A stretch of 64,000 nt of DNA from Vulcanococcus sp. Clear-D1 (GTDB lineage: Bacteria > Cyanobacteriota > Cyanobacteriia > PCC-6307 > Cyanobiaceae): positions 62,001 through 126,000 of the forward strand of contig NZ_JACVZV010000024.1 in the NCBI RefSeq assembly GCF_014654725.1. Direction: 5' to 3'. The notes beneath the pieces were generated by a model that was not told the origin of the DNA, made no database searches, and worked only from the letters and a program-made list of their open reading frames with translations. A program made the position numbers and the translations under genes. Position 1 is the stretch's first letter, and every line of letters starts with the position of its first letter. Below, piece after piece: positions 1 to 7,319 of the stretch.

Positions 1-87
1 GTCTACGCCTGGTACGACAACGAGTGGGGCTATAGCTCCCGCATGGCGGATCTGGCCTGCCACATCGCCCAGCTCGACGCACGCTGA
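1..87 (+). CDS. Glyceraldehyde-3-phosphate dehydrogenase, C-terminal end (partial)
   Basis: Only the last 28 codons are present, because the gene runs in from the left edge. They read through the family's C-terminal signature (YAWYDNEWGYS), which closes the catalytic domain of NAD(P)-dependent GAPDH. The TGA stop at 85-87 shares one base with the ATG of arsJ (TGATG), so the two genes are translationally coupled. From known arsJ loci, a GAPDH in this position makes 1-arseno-3-phosphoglycerate from arsenate and glyceraldehyde 3-phosphate for ArsJ to export. It is probably a dedicated arsenic-resistance paralogue rather than the Calvin-cycle Gap2, but the fragment alone cannot prove that. Confidence 0.9.
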   Translation, partial: VYAWYDNEWGYSSRMADLACHIAQLDAR

Positions 88-1346
88 TGGGCCTGCTCTC
101 CACGGGCCAGCGCTCCCTCTCAGCGCTGCAGCAATACGCGATCGTGACGGCCAACTACTGGGCCTTCACCCTCACCGACGGCGCCCTGCGCATGCTGGTG
201 GTGTTTCATTTCCACGCGCTGGGTTACACCACGCTTGAGATCGCCTTTCTGTTTCTCTTCTACGAATTCTTCGGCATCATCACCAACCTCTACGGCGGTT
301 GGTTGGGGGCCCGCTTCGGCCTGAGACTCACCCTCTGGAGCGGCACCTTGATGCAGGTGGCAGCGCTGCTGATGCTCATCCCGGTGGCCGACAGCTGGCC
401 GAAGTGGTGGAGCGTGGCCTACGTAATGGTGGCCCAGGCGATCAGCGGGATCGCGAAAGACCTCAACAAGATGAGCGCCAAGAGCGCCATCAAAACCGTG
501 GTGCCGCAAACCCCAGACGATCAGAGCCGGGGCGAGGCGCAGCTGTTCAAGTGGGTGGCCATCCTCACCGGCTCCAAAAACGCGCTCAAGGGTGTGGGCT
601 TTTTTCTGGGGGGCCTGCTGCTCGCCACGATCGGTTTCAACGCCGCCGTGGGAGCGATGGCAGCCGGCCTGTTCGCCGCCTTCCTGCTCACCCTGGTGCT
701 ACCGGCCGATCTCGGCCGGATGAAGGAGAAGCCAAGCTTCACGGCGCTGTTCTCCAAATCGAGGGGGATCAATGTGCTCTCCCTGGCGCGCTTCTTCCTG
801 TTCGGCGCCCGCGATGTGTGGTTTGTGGTGGCCTTGCCGGTGTTCTTGCAGGCGGCCCTGGGCTGGCGCTTCTGGGAGGTGGGCGGCTTCATGGGCCTCT
901 GGGTGATCGGCTACGGGATCGTGCAGGCCTCGGCGCCTGCTCTGCGCCGCAGCTGGGGCCAACACAAACCACCAGGCGTTTCGGCGGTGGAATTCTGGAG
1001 CGGTGTGCTCACCGCCATCCCGGCGCTGATCGCGATCGCGCTTTGGCGGGAGGTGGCTCACCCGGGTGTGGCGATCGTGGTGGGCTTGGCGGCCTTCGGC
1101 GTGGTGTTCGCCATGAATTCCTCGATCCACAGCTACATGGTGCTGGCTTACACCGATGCCGAATCGGTGAGCCTGAATGTGGGCTTCTATTACATGGCGA
1201 ATGCAGCCGGGCGGCTGCTGGGAACGCTGCTCTCTGGAGGCCTGTTCCTACTGGGTGGGATGCAGGCCTGCCTGTGGATGTCGTGCCTGCTGGTGGCCCT
1301 CGCCTTCGGCGCGAGCACCCGGCTCCCACCCGTGCCATCGCACTGA
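87..1346 (+). CDS. arsJ: ArsJ organoarsenical efflux MFS permease
   Basis: A 419-residue major-facilitator-type membrane protein with about 11-12 hydrophobic segments. The N-terminal stretch (NYWAFTLTDGALRMLVV, residues about 23-40) and the following FYEFFGIITNLYGGW motif are typical of ArsJ. ArsJ exports 1-arseno-3-phosphoglycerate, which breaks down outside the cell, so that paired with GAPDH it gives arsenate resistance. The ATG at 87 overlaps the GAPDH stop by one base, which supports both the start and the function. The regulator of this operon, usually an ArsR, would lie left of the window. The next gene starts 88 bp downstream and is unrelated. Confidence 0.88.
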   Translation: MGLLSTGQRSLSALQQYAIVTANYWAFTLTDGALRMLVVFHFHALGYTTLEIAFLFLFYEFFGIITNLYGGWLGARFGLRLTLWSGTLMQVAALLMLIPVADSWPKWWSVAYVMVAQAISGIAKDLNKMSAKSAIKTVVPQTPDDQSRGEAQLFKWVAILTGSKNALKGVGFFLGGLLLATIGFNAAVGAMAAGLFAAFLLTLVLPADLGRMKEKPSFTALFSKSRGINVLSLARFFLFGARDVWFVVALPVFLQAALGWRFWEVGGFMGLWVIGYGIVQASAPALRRSWGQHKPPGVSAVEFWSGVLTAIPALIAIALWREVAHPGVAIVVGLAAFGVVFAMNSSIHSYMVLAYTDAESVSLNVGFYYMANAAGRLLGTLLSGGLFLLGGMQACLWMSCLLVALAFGASTRLPPVPSH

Positions 1347-1433
1347 AGTGCAGCGGCACTACAGTGAATCAATGCGAGGCATCTTGCGTACAATGGAGAT
1401 TCAAAGGATCCGCATTCCTCCTTTGTTCATGCG

Positions 1434-1634
1434 ATGCCTCGCCTCACCATCGCCCTGGACGAGAAAGATCATCTGGCCCTGAAATTGCTGTCGTTGCGTG
1501 AGAATCGGCGCTTGAGCGAGGTGATCGACGATGCCATCAAGTTCTATCTCTCGAGCTCTGGTGGCTATGGGCTCCGCATCAGCGATGCGGCCGCGGATTC
1601 ACACCATCAAACCCCAACAAAGGATGGCGAATGA
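1434..1634 (+). CDS. Short ribbon-helix-helix-like protein (1 of 3)
   Basis: A 66-residue protein. Residues 1-40 fit a ribbon-helix-helix fold: a short N-terminal beta strand (RLTIALDEKD) followed by two helices (ALKLLSLRENRRLSEVIDDAIKFYL). Such proteins are often DNA-binding antitoxins or small repressors, and no toxin-like partner is visible here. A TACAAT at 1389-1394 could be a -10 element. The start of the next gene (1624) lies inside this gene's 3' end, so the pair is probably cotranscribed. The function is an inference from fold only. Confidence 0.6.
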   Translation: MPRLTIALDEKDHLALKLLSLRENRRLSEVIDDAIKFYLSSSGGYGLRISDAAADSHHQTPTKDGE

Positions 1635-1830
1635 GCAGGGCTGGGAGATGGATCCAACCAAACTCCCCAGAACGCTGGATCTGGAGCTTTCCGCAGAAGC
1701 CATGGAGTGGCTGCTAACAACAGCGCAGCAAACCGGTCGCTGCGAAGAGGAGTTGATCCTGGAGATCCTCGATCGAGCCCTGCAGAGCCGAAACCCAGGT
1801 CAAAACAGCCCTGAGAGTGAATCACCCTGA
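1624..1830 (+). CDS. Short ribbon-helix-helix-like protein (2 of 3)
   Basis: A 68-residue protein starting at the ATG preceded by an AAAGG ribosome-binding motif and overlapping the preceding gene by 11 bases. Longer upstream starts in this frame (1531) would lie inside the first gene and are less likely. The core (TLDLELSAEAMEWLLTTAQQ, then a helix to about residue 53) has the strand-helix-helix pattern of a ribbon-helix-helix protein and resembles the minus-strand protein at 62130-62354. The C-terminal tail is polar. The specific role is unknown. Confidence 0.55.
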   Translation: MANEQGWEMDPTKLPRTLDLELSAEAMEWLLTTAQQTGRCEEELILEILDRALQSRNPGQNSPESESP

Positions 1831-1958
1831 TTGCCAGGGTTGCCAGCCCAGAGAAAACAACATCTTTCCACTCAAACCATCACAGAACTTGACGGTCTCC
1901 CTATGGCCAACGGGCAAATCGGAAGACATACTGAAGACGCCCAACACGAGAGGGATCC

Positions 1959-2156
1959 GTGGTTTATGCAAATGGCACTAGAAACAGCCTGAAGGCCTTC
2001 CGCAGTCGCTCACCCAAGCGCCTGACCATCACCATTCCTTACACCGTCTTTCGTGCCCTGGAGACGCGAAGCGCCGAAGAGGGCCGATCGCTCAGCAATC
2101 TTGCTGCGTATCTGTTAGAGAAATCGCTGCCTCCGCTAGCGCCCGAAGGCCAATAA
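1959..2156 (+). CDS. Short CopG-like ribbon-helix-helix protein (3 of 3)
   Basis: A 65-residue protein with a GTG start at 1959, five bases after an AGAGGG Shine-Dalgarno sequence. The central part (RLTITIPYTVFRALETRSAEE, followed by a second helix SLSNLAAYLLEKSL) is a good CopG/Arc match: the beta strand ITIP and then helices carrying the SLSNLAAYLL pattern. The N-terminal 18 residues are basic. It sits 128 bp after the previous small gene and could be a DNA-binding antitoxin or autorepressor. No adjacent toxin is recognisable. Confidence 0.6.
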   Translation: MVYANGTRNSLKAFRSRSPKRLTITIPYTVFRALETRSAEEGRSLSNLAAYLLEKSLPPLAPEGQ

Positions 2157-2678
2157 AACGGCACCGAAGCCTGGTTTAGCGAATGCCGCGAGGCTGTTTC
2201 CCACGTCCTGAAGGGTTCGCCTGCCGTCGATCCCAGAGCGGGCAGGTGTGGGTGGCAGCTTCAGCGGCTGTCATCGTTTTGTGCCAGATCTGACAGACAC
2301 CTTGCGGCCCCATTGGTGGAACAAAGTGCAGACAGGTTTCGCAGCTGGTCAACGCGACCTGTCTGCCGGATGTTCCATCACCCTAGAGGCCCTGGCCAAG
2401 CATCGGCTCGTGCAACGCATCACCCCGCTGCAGTCGCCTGAAGGCGCAAGCCACATAGGGCAACAACACAATCGCCGGCAGCACATGCAGGCCTTTGCGC
2501 GCCAATTCCGCCATGCAGGCAAGTACCACTCAGCCTGTCCTATCCAGCTGCGTTTGGTTTGACGTGGAGTTGGCTTGACCTGCTGCTGATCTGAACAGTG
2601 CGCCGAAGCCAGGCGCGGCAGTCCTGCTGCAACGGCTCACCAAAAAGCCGTGGGGTGGTGCGATCGCCATAGGTTCCG
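2157..2678 (+). other. Gene-poor stretch upstream of the GH3 gene
   Basis: About 520 bp without a convincing long gene. It holds one HIP1 octamer (GCGATCGC, 2660-2667) and a weak minus-strand small ORF at 2383-2514. A plus-strand ORF at 2248-2562 has unconvincing composition and I did not accept it. The region may carry remnants of a decayed gene and the promoter of the GH3 gene, but no clear promoter was seen. Confidence 0.4.
2383..2514 (-). CDS. Possible 43-residue membrane peptide
   Basis: On the minus strand an ATG at 2514 opens a 43-codon frame ending in TAG at 2383-2385. The product has a hydrophobic segment (LHVLPAIVLLPYVACAF, residues about 9-25) followed by a basic stretch (RRLQRG), which looks like a small inner-membrane peptide or the remnant of a larger membrane protein. 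No good ribosome-binding site is seen. It may be noncoding. Confidence 0.22.
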   Translation of the reverse strand: MAELARKGLHVLPAIVLLPYVACAFRRLQRGDALHEPMLGQGL

Positions 2679-4859
2679 GTGGTGAGCAGCGTCAGCCCCA
2701 CCTCTCAAACCCACGCAGAGGCTCTGCTCGATCAGCTCACGCTGGAGGAAAAGCTGGCCTTGATCAGCGGATCCACAGCGTTCTGGCCCGGCATGGCCTC
2801 CATTGCCCTGCGGGATGCGCCCCATCGCCATCCCTGGCCCGCCGGTGTGCTGCCCAGGCGGGGACTCAAAGGGTTGTGGTTTGTGGATGGACCCCGCGGT
2901 GTGGTGCTGCATGGGGGAGCCACCACCTTTCCCGTGGCGATGGCCCGTGGTGCCAGCTGGGATCCAGAGCTGGAGGAGCGAATCGGTGAGGCGATCGGCC
3001 GCGAAGCGCGCAGCTTCGGAGCCAACTGGGTCGCGGCCGTGTGCGTGAACCTGCTGCGCTTTCCCGGCTGGGGCCGGGCCCAGGAAACCTACGGCGAAGA
3101 CCCGGTGCATGTGAGCGCCATGGGGGCCGCGATCACCCGAGGTCTGCAGCGCCGCGCCGTGGCCTGCGTGAAACACCTCGCGCTGAATTCCATCGATCAC
3201 ACCCGCTTTGTGGTGGATGTGCAGATCAGTTCGCGGGCCCTGCACGAGCTCTACCTGCCGCAATTCAGAGCCTGCGTGGAAGCCGGCGCCGGATCGGTGA
3301 TGAGCGCTTACAACCGCGTGAACGGCGAATGGTGCGGCCAGCACCCCCAGCTCCTGCAGCAGATCCTCAAGCAGCGCTGGGGATTTGAGGGCGTGGTGGT
3401 GAGCGATTTCATCTTCGGGATCCGCGATGGCGTGAAGGCTTTGCAAGCCGGCCAGGATCTGGAGATGCCCTTTCAGATGGTGTGGGAGGGCTGCCTGGAG
3501 GAAGCGCTGACCGATGGCCGCTTGCCGCAGCAGCGCCTCAACGACGCCGTGCGCCGGCAGCTGAAGCTGCAACTGGCGGTGCCACCGGGCGAAGAGCCGA
3601 GCGCCGTGCGGGGTTGCCCAGCCCATCGCCGCTTGGCACGCCAGGCGGCCACCGAATCGATCGTGCTGCTGCGCAACCAGGCCGAGGAGCTGCCCTGGCG
3701 AGCGTTGCAATCGCTGGCGGTGATCGGCCAGCTCGCCCAGAAGCCGAACCTCGGCGATCACGGCTCTTCCGATACGCGCCCCCAAGCCGACCAGGTGATC
3801 ACCCCCCTGGAGGGGCTCCGCCAGGGGGCGCCTGAGCTCTTGATCCAGAGCCACAACGGCCGCAACCCTGCGGAAGCGGCTGCCATCGCAGCGCAGTGTG
3901 AGGCTGCTTTGGTGGTGGCCGGCCTGGATTGGCGCCTGGAGGGCGAGCACATCCACCCCGGCGACATCGCTCCGGTGCTGGCGCTCGTGCCACCACCGCA
4001 ATGGCTGCTGCAGCTGTTGGGCCGCCAGCGCTTGCAGCCCTGGTGGCCCGTGCTGGCCCGCGGCATGGCCTGGATCACCAGCCACGCCTCACCCACCCCC
4101 GGCGGCAACTTCGCCAGCGGCGATCGCAGCGATCTGCGTCTCCCGCCGGATCAGATCGCCTTGATTGAGGCTGTTGCGGCAGCCAACCCACGCACCGTGG
4201 TGGCGTTGATGGGCGGCGGCGCGATCCTCACCCGCCCATGGGATCAGCAGCTGGCGGGGTTGCTACTGCTTTGGTATCCCGGCCAGGAAGGCGGCCACGC
4301 CTTGGCGGATGTGCTGCTGGGGCATTTCTCACCCTCGGGGCGATTGCCCTTCGCCATGCCAGCGGAGCAAGCCCATCTACCCAGCATCGAACCCAGGGCT
4401 CTGCAGGTGAGCTATGACCTCTGGCACGGCTACCGGCGCCTGCAACGCGAGGGGCAGCACGCCGCCTATCCTTTCGGCTTTGGACTGTCGTACAGCCGTT
4501 TTGCCTGGTCTGAGCTGAGCCTGAAACTTGGCAAGAGCGCCGTAAAGCTGGCGCTGACGCTGCACAACACCGGTGCGATGCGGGCTGCCTCGGTGGTGCA
4601 GGTGTATCTCGAAGCGCCAGGGCTGCTGATGGAGCGTCCACCGCGCACGCTGGTGGCCTTCCAGCGGGTGGAGCTGGAGCGCGGCGAACAACGCCGCTTG
4701 GAGCTGGAGATCCCCCTGCGCCAACTGGCGGTGTTTGATCCCGCCCAGGATGGCTGGGTGCTCGAGCACGGCGACCATCGCCTGGTGGTGGCCGATCACA
4801 GCGAGCACACCGCCCTCTCGGGCGGGATCACGCTGGAGGGCGGTTGGCTGGAGCCCTGA
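2679..4859 (+). CDS. Glycoside hydrolase family 3 protein (beta-glucosidase-like)
   Basis: A 726-residue GH3 enzyme. The N-terminal TIM-barrel domain includes GRAQETYGEDPVH (about residues 131-143), the KHLALNSID motif and VVSDFIFG. Asp243 in that last motif is the expected catalytic nucleophile (the family usually has SDW). A GH3 C-terminal domain (about 340-590) and a fibronectin-III-like domain (about 610-720) follow. There is no signal peptide, so it is probably cytoplasmic. The likely role is hydrolysis of beta-linked glucosides or other glycosides, with substrate unknown. The GTG start at 2679 is the first in-frame start. The 3' end overlaps the convergent gene at 4828-5346 by 32 bp. 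Confidence 0.85.
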   Translation: MVSSVSPTSQTHAEALLDQLTLEEKLALISGSTAFWPGMASIALRDAPHRHPWPAGVLPRRGLKGLWFVDGPRGVVLHGGATTFPVAMARGASWDPELEERIGEAIGREARSFGANWVAAVCVNLLRFPGWGRAQETYGEDPVHVSAMGAAITRGLQRRAVACVKHLALNSIDHTRFVVDVQISSRALHELYLPQFRACVEAGAGSVMSAYNRVNGEWCGQHPQLLQQILKQRWGFEGVVVSDFIFGIRDGVKALQAGQDLEMPFQMVWEGCLEEALTDGRLPQQRLNDAVRRQLKLQLAVPPGEEPSAVRGCPAHRRLARQAATESIVLLRNQAEELPWRALQSLAVIGQLAQKPNLGDHGSSDTRPQADQVITPLEGLRQGAPELLIQSHNGRNPAEAAAIAAQCEAALVVAGLDWRLEGEHIHPGDIAPVLALVPPPQWLLQLLGRQRLQPWWPVLARGMAWITSHASPTPGGNFASGDRSDLRLPPDQIALIEAVAAANPRTVVALMGGGAILTRPWDQQLAGLLLLWYPGQEGGHALADVLLGHFSPSGRLPFAMPAEQAHLPSIEPRALQVSYDLWHGYRRLQREGQHAAYPFGFGLSYSRFAWSELSLKLGKSAVKLALTLHNTGAMRAASVVQVYLEAPGLLMERPPRTLVAFQRVELERGEQRRLELEIPLRQLAVFDPAQDGWVLEHGDHRLVVADHSEHTALSGGITLEGGWLEP

Positions 4860-5346
4860 GAGCTGGCGTTCTTCGGGCCAGCAACAGCTGCAGGCGCAGC
4901 CGGTTGTAGCGCTGCAGCAGCAAACAGGGCAGGTTGAACAGCGTGGCGAACACGGCGTTGAGGGCCACCCCCGGGCCCGGCAGCCAGAGCAAGGTGAGCA
5001 GCCACAGCGGCCAGAGAACCCAGTGCACCAGCTCAGCCCGGCGGGTTTCGGCCATCAACCGCAACAGCGCCGGCTGATCGCGCCGCGCCAGGCTGGCTTT
5101 GGTGATGCCGCCGGGGAGGGCATTGCCCGCATCGGGAATCCAGTGCTTCCACCGGCGAATCTTGAGGCGCCGCTGGACGCCATCCAGCCGCGCGGCCAAC
5201 ACGTCAGGCGAGCCGGCCGCCGGCCTTGCGCTCAACAAAGCCAGTGGCAGCTGATTGGCCAGGGCTCCCACCACCAGCGAGCCACCGAGCCAAAGAAGCG
5301 CTGAACTGAACACCGGCAGCAGGAATTCAGGGGCCGCCATGGCCAT
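4828..5346 (-). CDS. Carotenoid glycoside acyltransferase (CrtO/CruD-like)
   Basis: A 172-residue membrane protein similar to glycosyl-4,4'-diaponeurosporenoate acyltransferases (CrtO of staphylococci, CruD of green sulfur bacteria). It has a hydrophobic N terminus, then KHWIPDAG, the conserved ETRRAELVHWVLWPLW segment and the NLPCLLLQRYNRLRL motif near the C terminus. These enzymes add a fatty acyl chain to the sugar on a carotenoid glycoside. Its ATG at 5346 overlaps the glycosyltransferase stop by one base (TGATG on the minus strand), which fixes the start and shows coupling. A longer frame beginning at 5649 is read inside the glycosyltransferase and is not used. Confidence 0.75.
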   Translation of the reverse strand: MAMAAPEFLLPVFSSALLWLGGSLVVGALANQLPLALLSARPAAGSPDVLAARLDGVQRRLKIRRWKHWIPDAGNALPGGITKASLARRDQPALLRLMAETRRAELVHWVLWPLWLLTLLWLPGPGVALNAVFATLFNLPCLLLQRYNRLRLQLLLARRTPALRAPANRPPA

Positions 5347-6452
5347 CAACGCGTGCTCACACGGCGCCCCTTCCATTGCACCGATCCCCGCTCGAGATTC
5401 ACGATCGCCATCAGAAACACACCCAGAAAAAAGAGCACCGGAATCGAAAACACCAGCGGACTCCAGCGGAAACGACCCACCCGCTGGGTGATCACCAAAA
5501 GCTGCAGCGCATAGGCCCCGTAGATCACGGCATGGCGCCAAGGCTGAGGGTCGCCCACCAGGGGCCAACCCAGGAGCGACGCCGGCAAACACCAGGCCGC
5601 CCAGAACAGCCCGGAAAGCCACAACACCACCGCCAGCATCCAAGGCCAACGCACCTCGCCAGCGGCCGTGGCGAAGTTCTTGTCGAACCCCACCACGAGA
5701 TCACCCAGCCCGCCCGGGTACATGCGGTAGGCGATCTGGTGATCACCGACGAAAGCGCTCACCGGGAGACCCGCCTGCTCATAGCGATGGGCCAGGAACC
5801 AATCCTCCACCACCTTGTTGGCCACCGCCTGGTGGCCACCGCTGCGCAGGTAGTGCTCACGGCTGGTGGCCATCGCTGGTCCGAAGGCAACGCCGCAACG
5901 GGGCCCCAACGGAACCGCCATCAACCCCACCAGATTGAACAGCAGCGACAACTGCTCATAGAGGCGTTCGGTGCGGTGAAACGGCTGCACCGACACCAGC
6001 CCCCCCAGCCGCTGCTGCTGCGCCACCAGGCTCTCCAACAACCCCGGCGCCGGCTCGGTATCGGCATCGAGAAACACCAACACCTCTCCCGCGCTGCGCT
6101 GCACGCCGTTGTGCAAAGCCCAGGTTTTGCCGCACCAACCCTGGGGAAGGGGAGGTGGCTGCAGCAGCTGCAGGGGCAACAGCTGGGCCGCTGCTTGCGC
6201 GATGTCAGCGGTGTGATCGCTGGAGTGATCGTCAATCACGATCACCTCAAGCGGTTGGAGGGTTTGGGTGCGCAAACCCTCCAACAGATGATTCAAGGTG
6301 GCTTCTTCATTACGGGCCGGGATTAACACCGACACAGCTGGTTTGTGCTGCAGGCGCGCCTGGGGCAATGGGATGAGATGGCGCGCTAACCACCAGCCCA
6401 GCAACCAGCGCACCACCACAGAGACACCCAGCCAATCCACTGCGGTGAGCAC
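5346..6452 (-). CDS. Family 2 glycosyltransferase (CruC/CrtQ-like, carotenoid type)
   Basis: A 368-residue GT2 protein with an N-terminal membrane anchor (residues 6-28), a GT-A domain (VSVLIPARNEE at 40-50, DDHSSD at 74-79, metal-binding DAD at 129-131, EDWFLAHRYEQAG later) and three or four C-terminal transmembrane helices. The architecture and the coupled acyltransferase gene match carotenoid glycosyltransferases such as CrtQ and CruC. It probably glycosylates a carotenoid at the membrane, with a myxoxanthophyll-type or other glycoside as the product. The GTG at 6452 is the chosen start. It lies 51 bp after the hydrolase gene, in the same operon. Confidence 0.75.
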   Translation of the reverse strand: MLTAVDWLGVSVVVRWLLGWWLARHLIPLPQARLQHKPAVSVLIPARNEEATLNHLLEGLRTQTLQPLEVIVIDDHSSDHTADIAQAAAQLLPLQLLQPPPLPQGWCGKTWALHNGVQRSAGEVLVFLDADTEPAPGLLESLVAQQQRLGGLVSVQPFHRTERLYEQLSLLFNLVGLMAVPLGPRCGVAFGPAMATSREHYLRSGGHQAVANKVVEDWFLAHRYEQAGLPVSAFVGDHQIAYRMYPGGLGDLVVGFDKNFATAAGEVRWPWMLAVVLWLSGLFWAAWCLPASLLGWPLVGDPQPWRHAVIYGAYALQLLVITQRVGRFRWSPLVFSIPVLFFLGVFLMAIVNLERGSVQWKGRRVSTR

Positions 6453-6503
6453 CGAACCGTATCCGCAAGCTATGCCGCGAGAGCGAGCTGAATCAGCCTT
6501 GAC

Positions 6504-7094
6504 TCAGATGCGCAGCAATTCCTGAGCCAGCGGCCGCAAGGCTGCGGGATCCCGCAGCAATTGCGGGTGGGTTGCCACGGGCAGCTCGCGGGCTGTGCCA
6601 ACGGGCAACACGGCACGCCACCCCGGCAACACCGCCAGATCGAGGGCCGAATAAAAGCTGTGGCACTCCACCCCACGCAACCCTTCGAGATCACTGTTGA
6701 GCTCCTGCAGTAGCGCACTGCCGCATCGGAGATCGGCCAAACCGCGAAACACATGGCGCGGCCAGGGCTGAGCCGTCCAGGTGCCCTGCTGCGGACTGCC
6801 CAGGCTGATGAAGCGGCGCACCCGCCGCTGACCGCCCAGCTGCTGAATCCAGCTACGGGCAATCACCCCACCCATCGAAAAACCCAGCACATCCAAGGGG
6901 CCCGCACCCTGTGCAACCGCTTCGATCTGCTGCTGCAAGTGCAAGGCCGCCTCCCGCACCGGGGTCAACCCGAAGCGCATCGGCAGGGCCGGGATCAACA
7001 AATCGGGCCTCCGCCCGTCCAGGTGCCTGCGCAGAGAGCGAAACACCTCGGGGGTGTCCAGCAGGCCATGCACCAAAACCAGGGGTGGACGCAC
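6504..7094 (-). CDS. Alpha/beta hydrolase, lipase/esterase-like
   Basis: A 196-residue alpha/beta hydrolase. It has the oxyanion-hole motif VLVHGLLDTPEVF (residues 6-18), the nucleophile elbow GFSMGG (Ser73) and a SLGSPQQGTW segment typical of small lipases. There is no signal peptide, so it is probably cytoplasmic. It is the first gene of a minus-strand operon with the carotenoid-type glycosyltransferase and acyltransferase, so a lipid or acyl-glycoside substrate is plausible but unproven. Confidence 0.75.
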   Translation of the reverse strand: MRPPLVLVHGLLDTPEVFRSLRRHLDGRRPDLLIPALPMRFGLTPVREAALHLQQQIEAVAQGAGPLDVLGFSMGGVIARSWIQQLGGQRRVRRFISLGSPQQGTWTAQPWPRHVFRGLADLRCGSALLQELNSDLEGLRGVECHSFYSALDLAVLPGWRAVLPVGTARELPVATHPQLLRDPAALRPLAQELLRI

Positions 7095-7319
7095 GCGCCC
7101 CGATCTCCAACGTGAGATCTCAATTCAAGACAAACCAGACCAATCCCCAGAGCTGATGGCCGGTGCGGATCTCCGCCTTCGCACAAGCACGCAGGCCAGA
7201 GAACATCGCCATGTCGCGCAACAAACGCCTTAAACGGATTGCCGCGATCCCTTAACCGCAACCTAATCACCACGCAAGGAATCCAAAGAGGATTACCCAA
7301 GACATTGAGTGACCAAGCG

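Noticed and set aside
299-1501. 400-residue plus-strand open frame
   Set aside because: It lies in another frame of arsJ, is Arg/Gly-rich and has no membrane or domain pattern.
2248-2562. Plus-strand ORF of 104 residues
   Set aside because: Composition is not protein-like, and there is no clear ribosome-binding site or motif.
2637-4085. 482-residue minus-strand open frame
   Set aside because: It is antisense to the GH3 gene, with composition typical of shadow frames and no motif.
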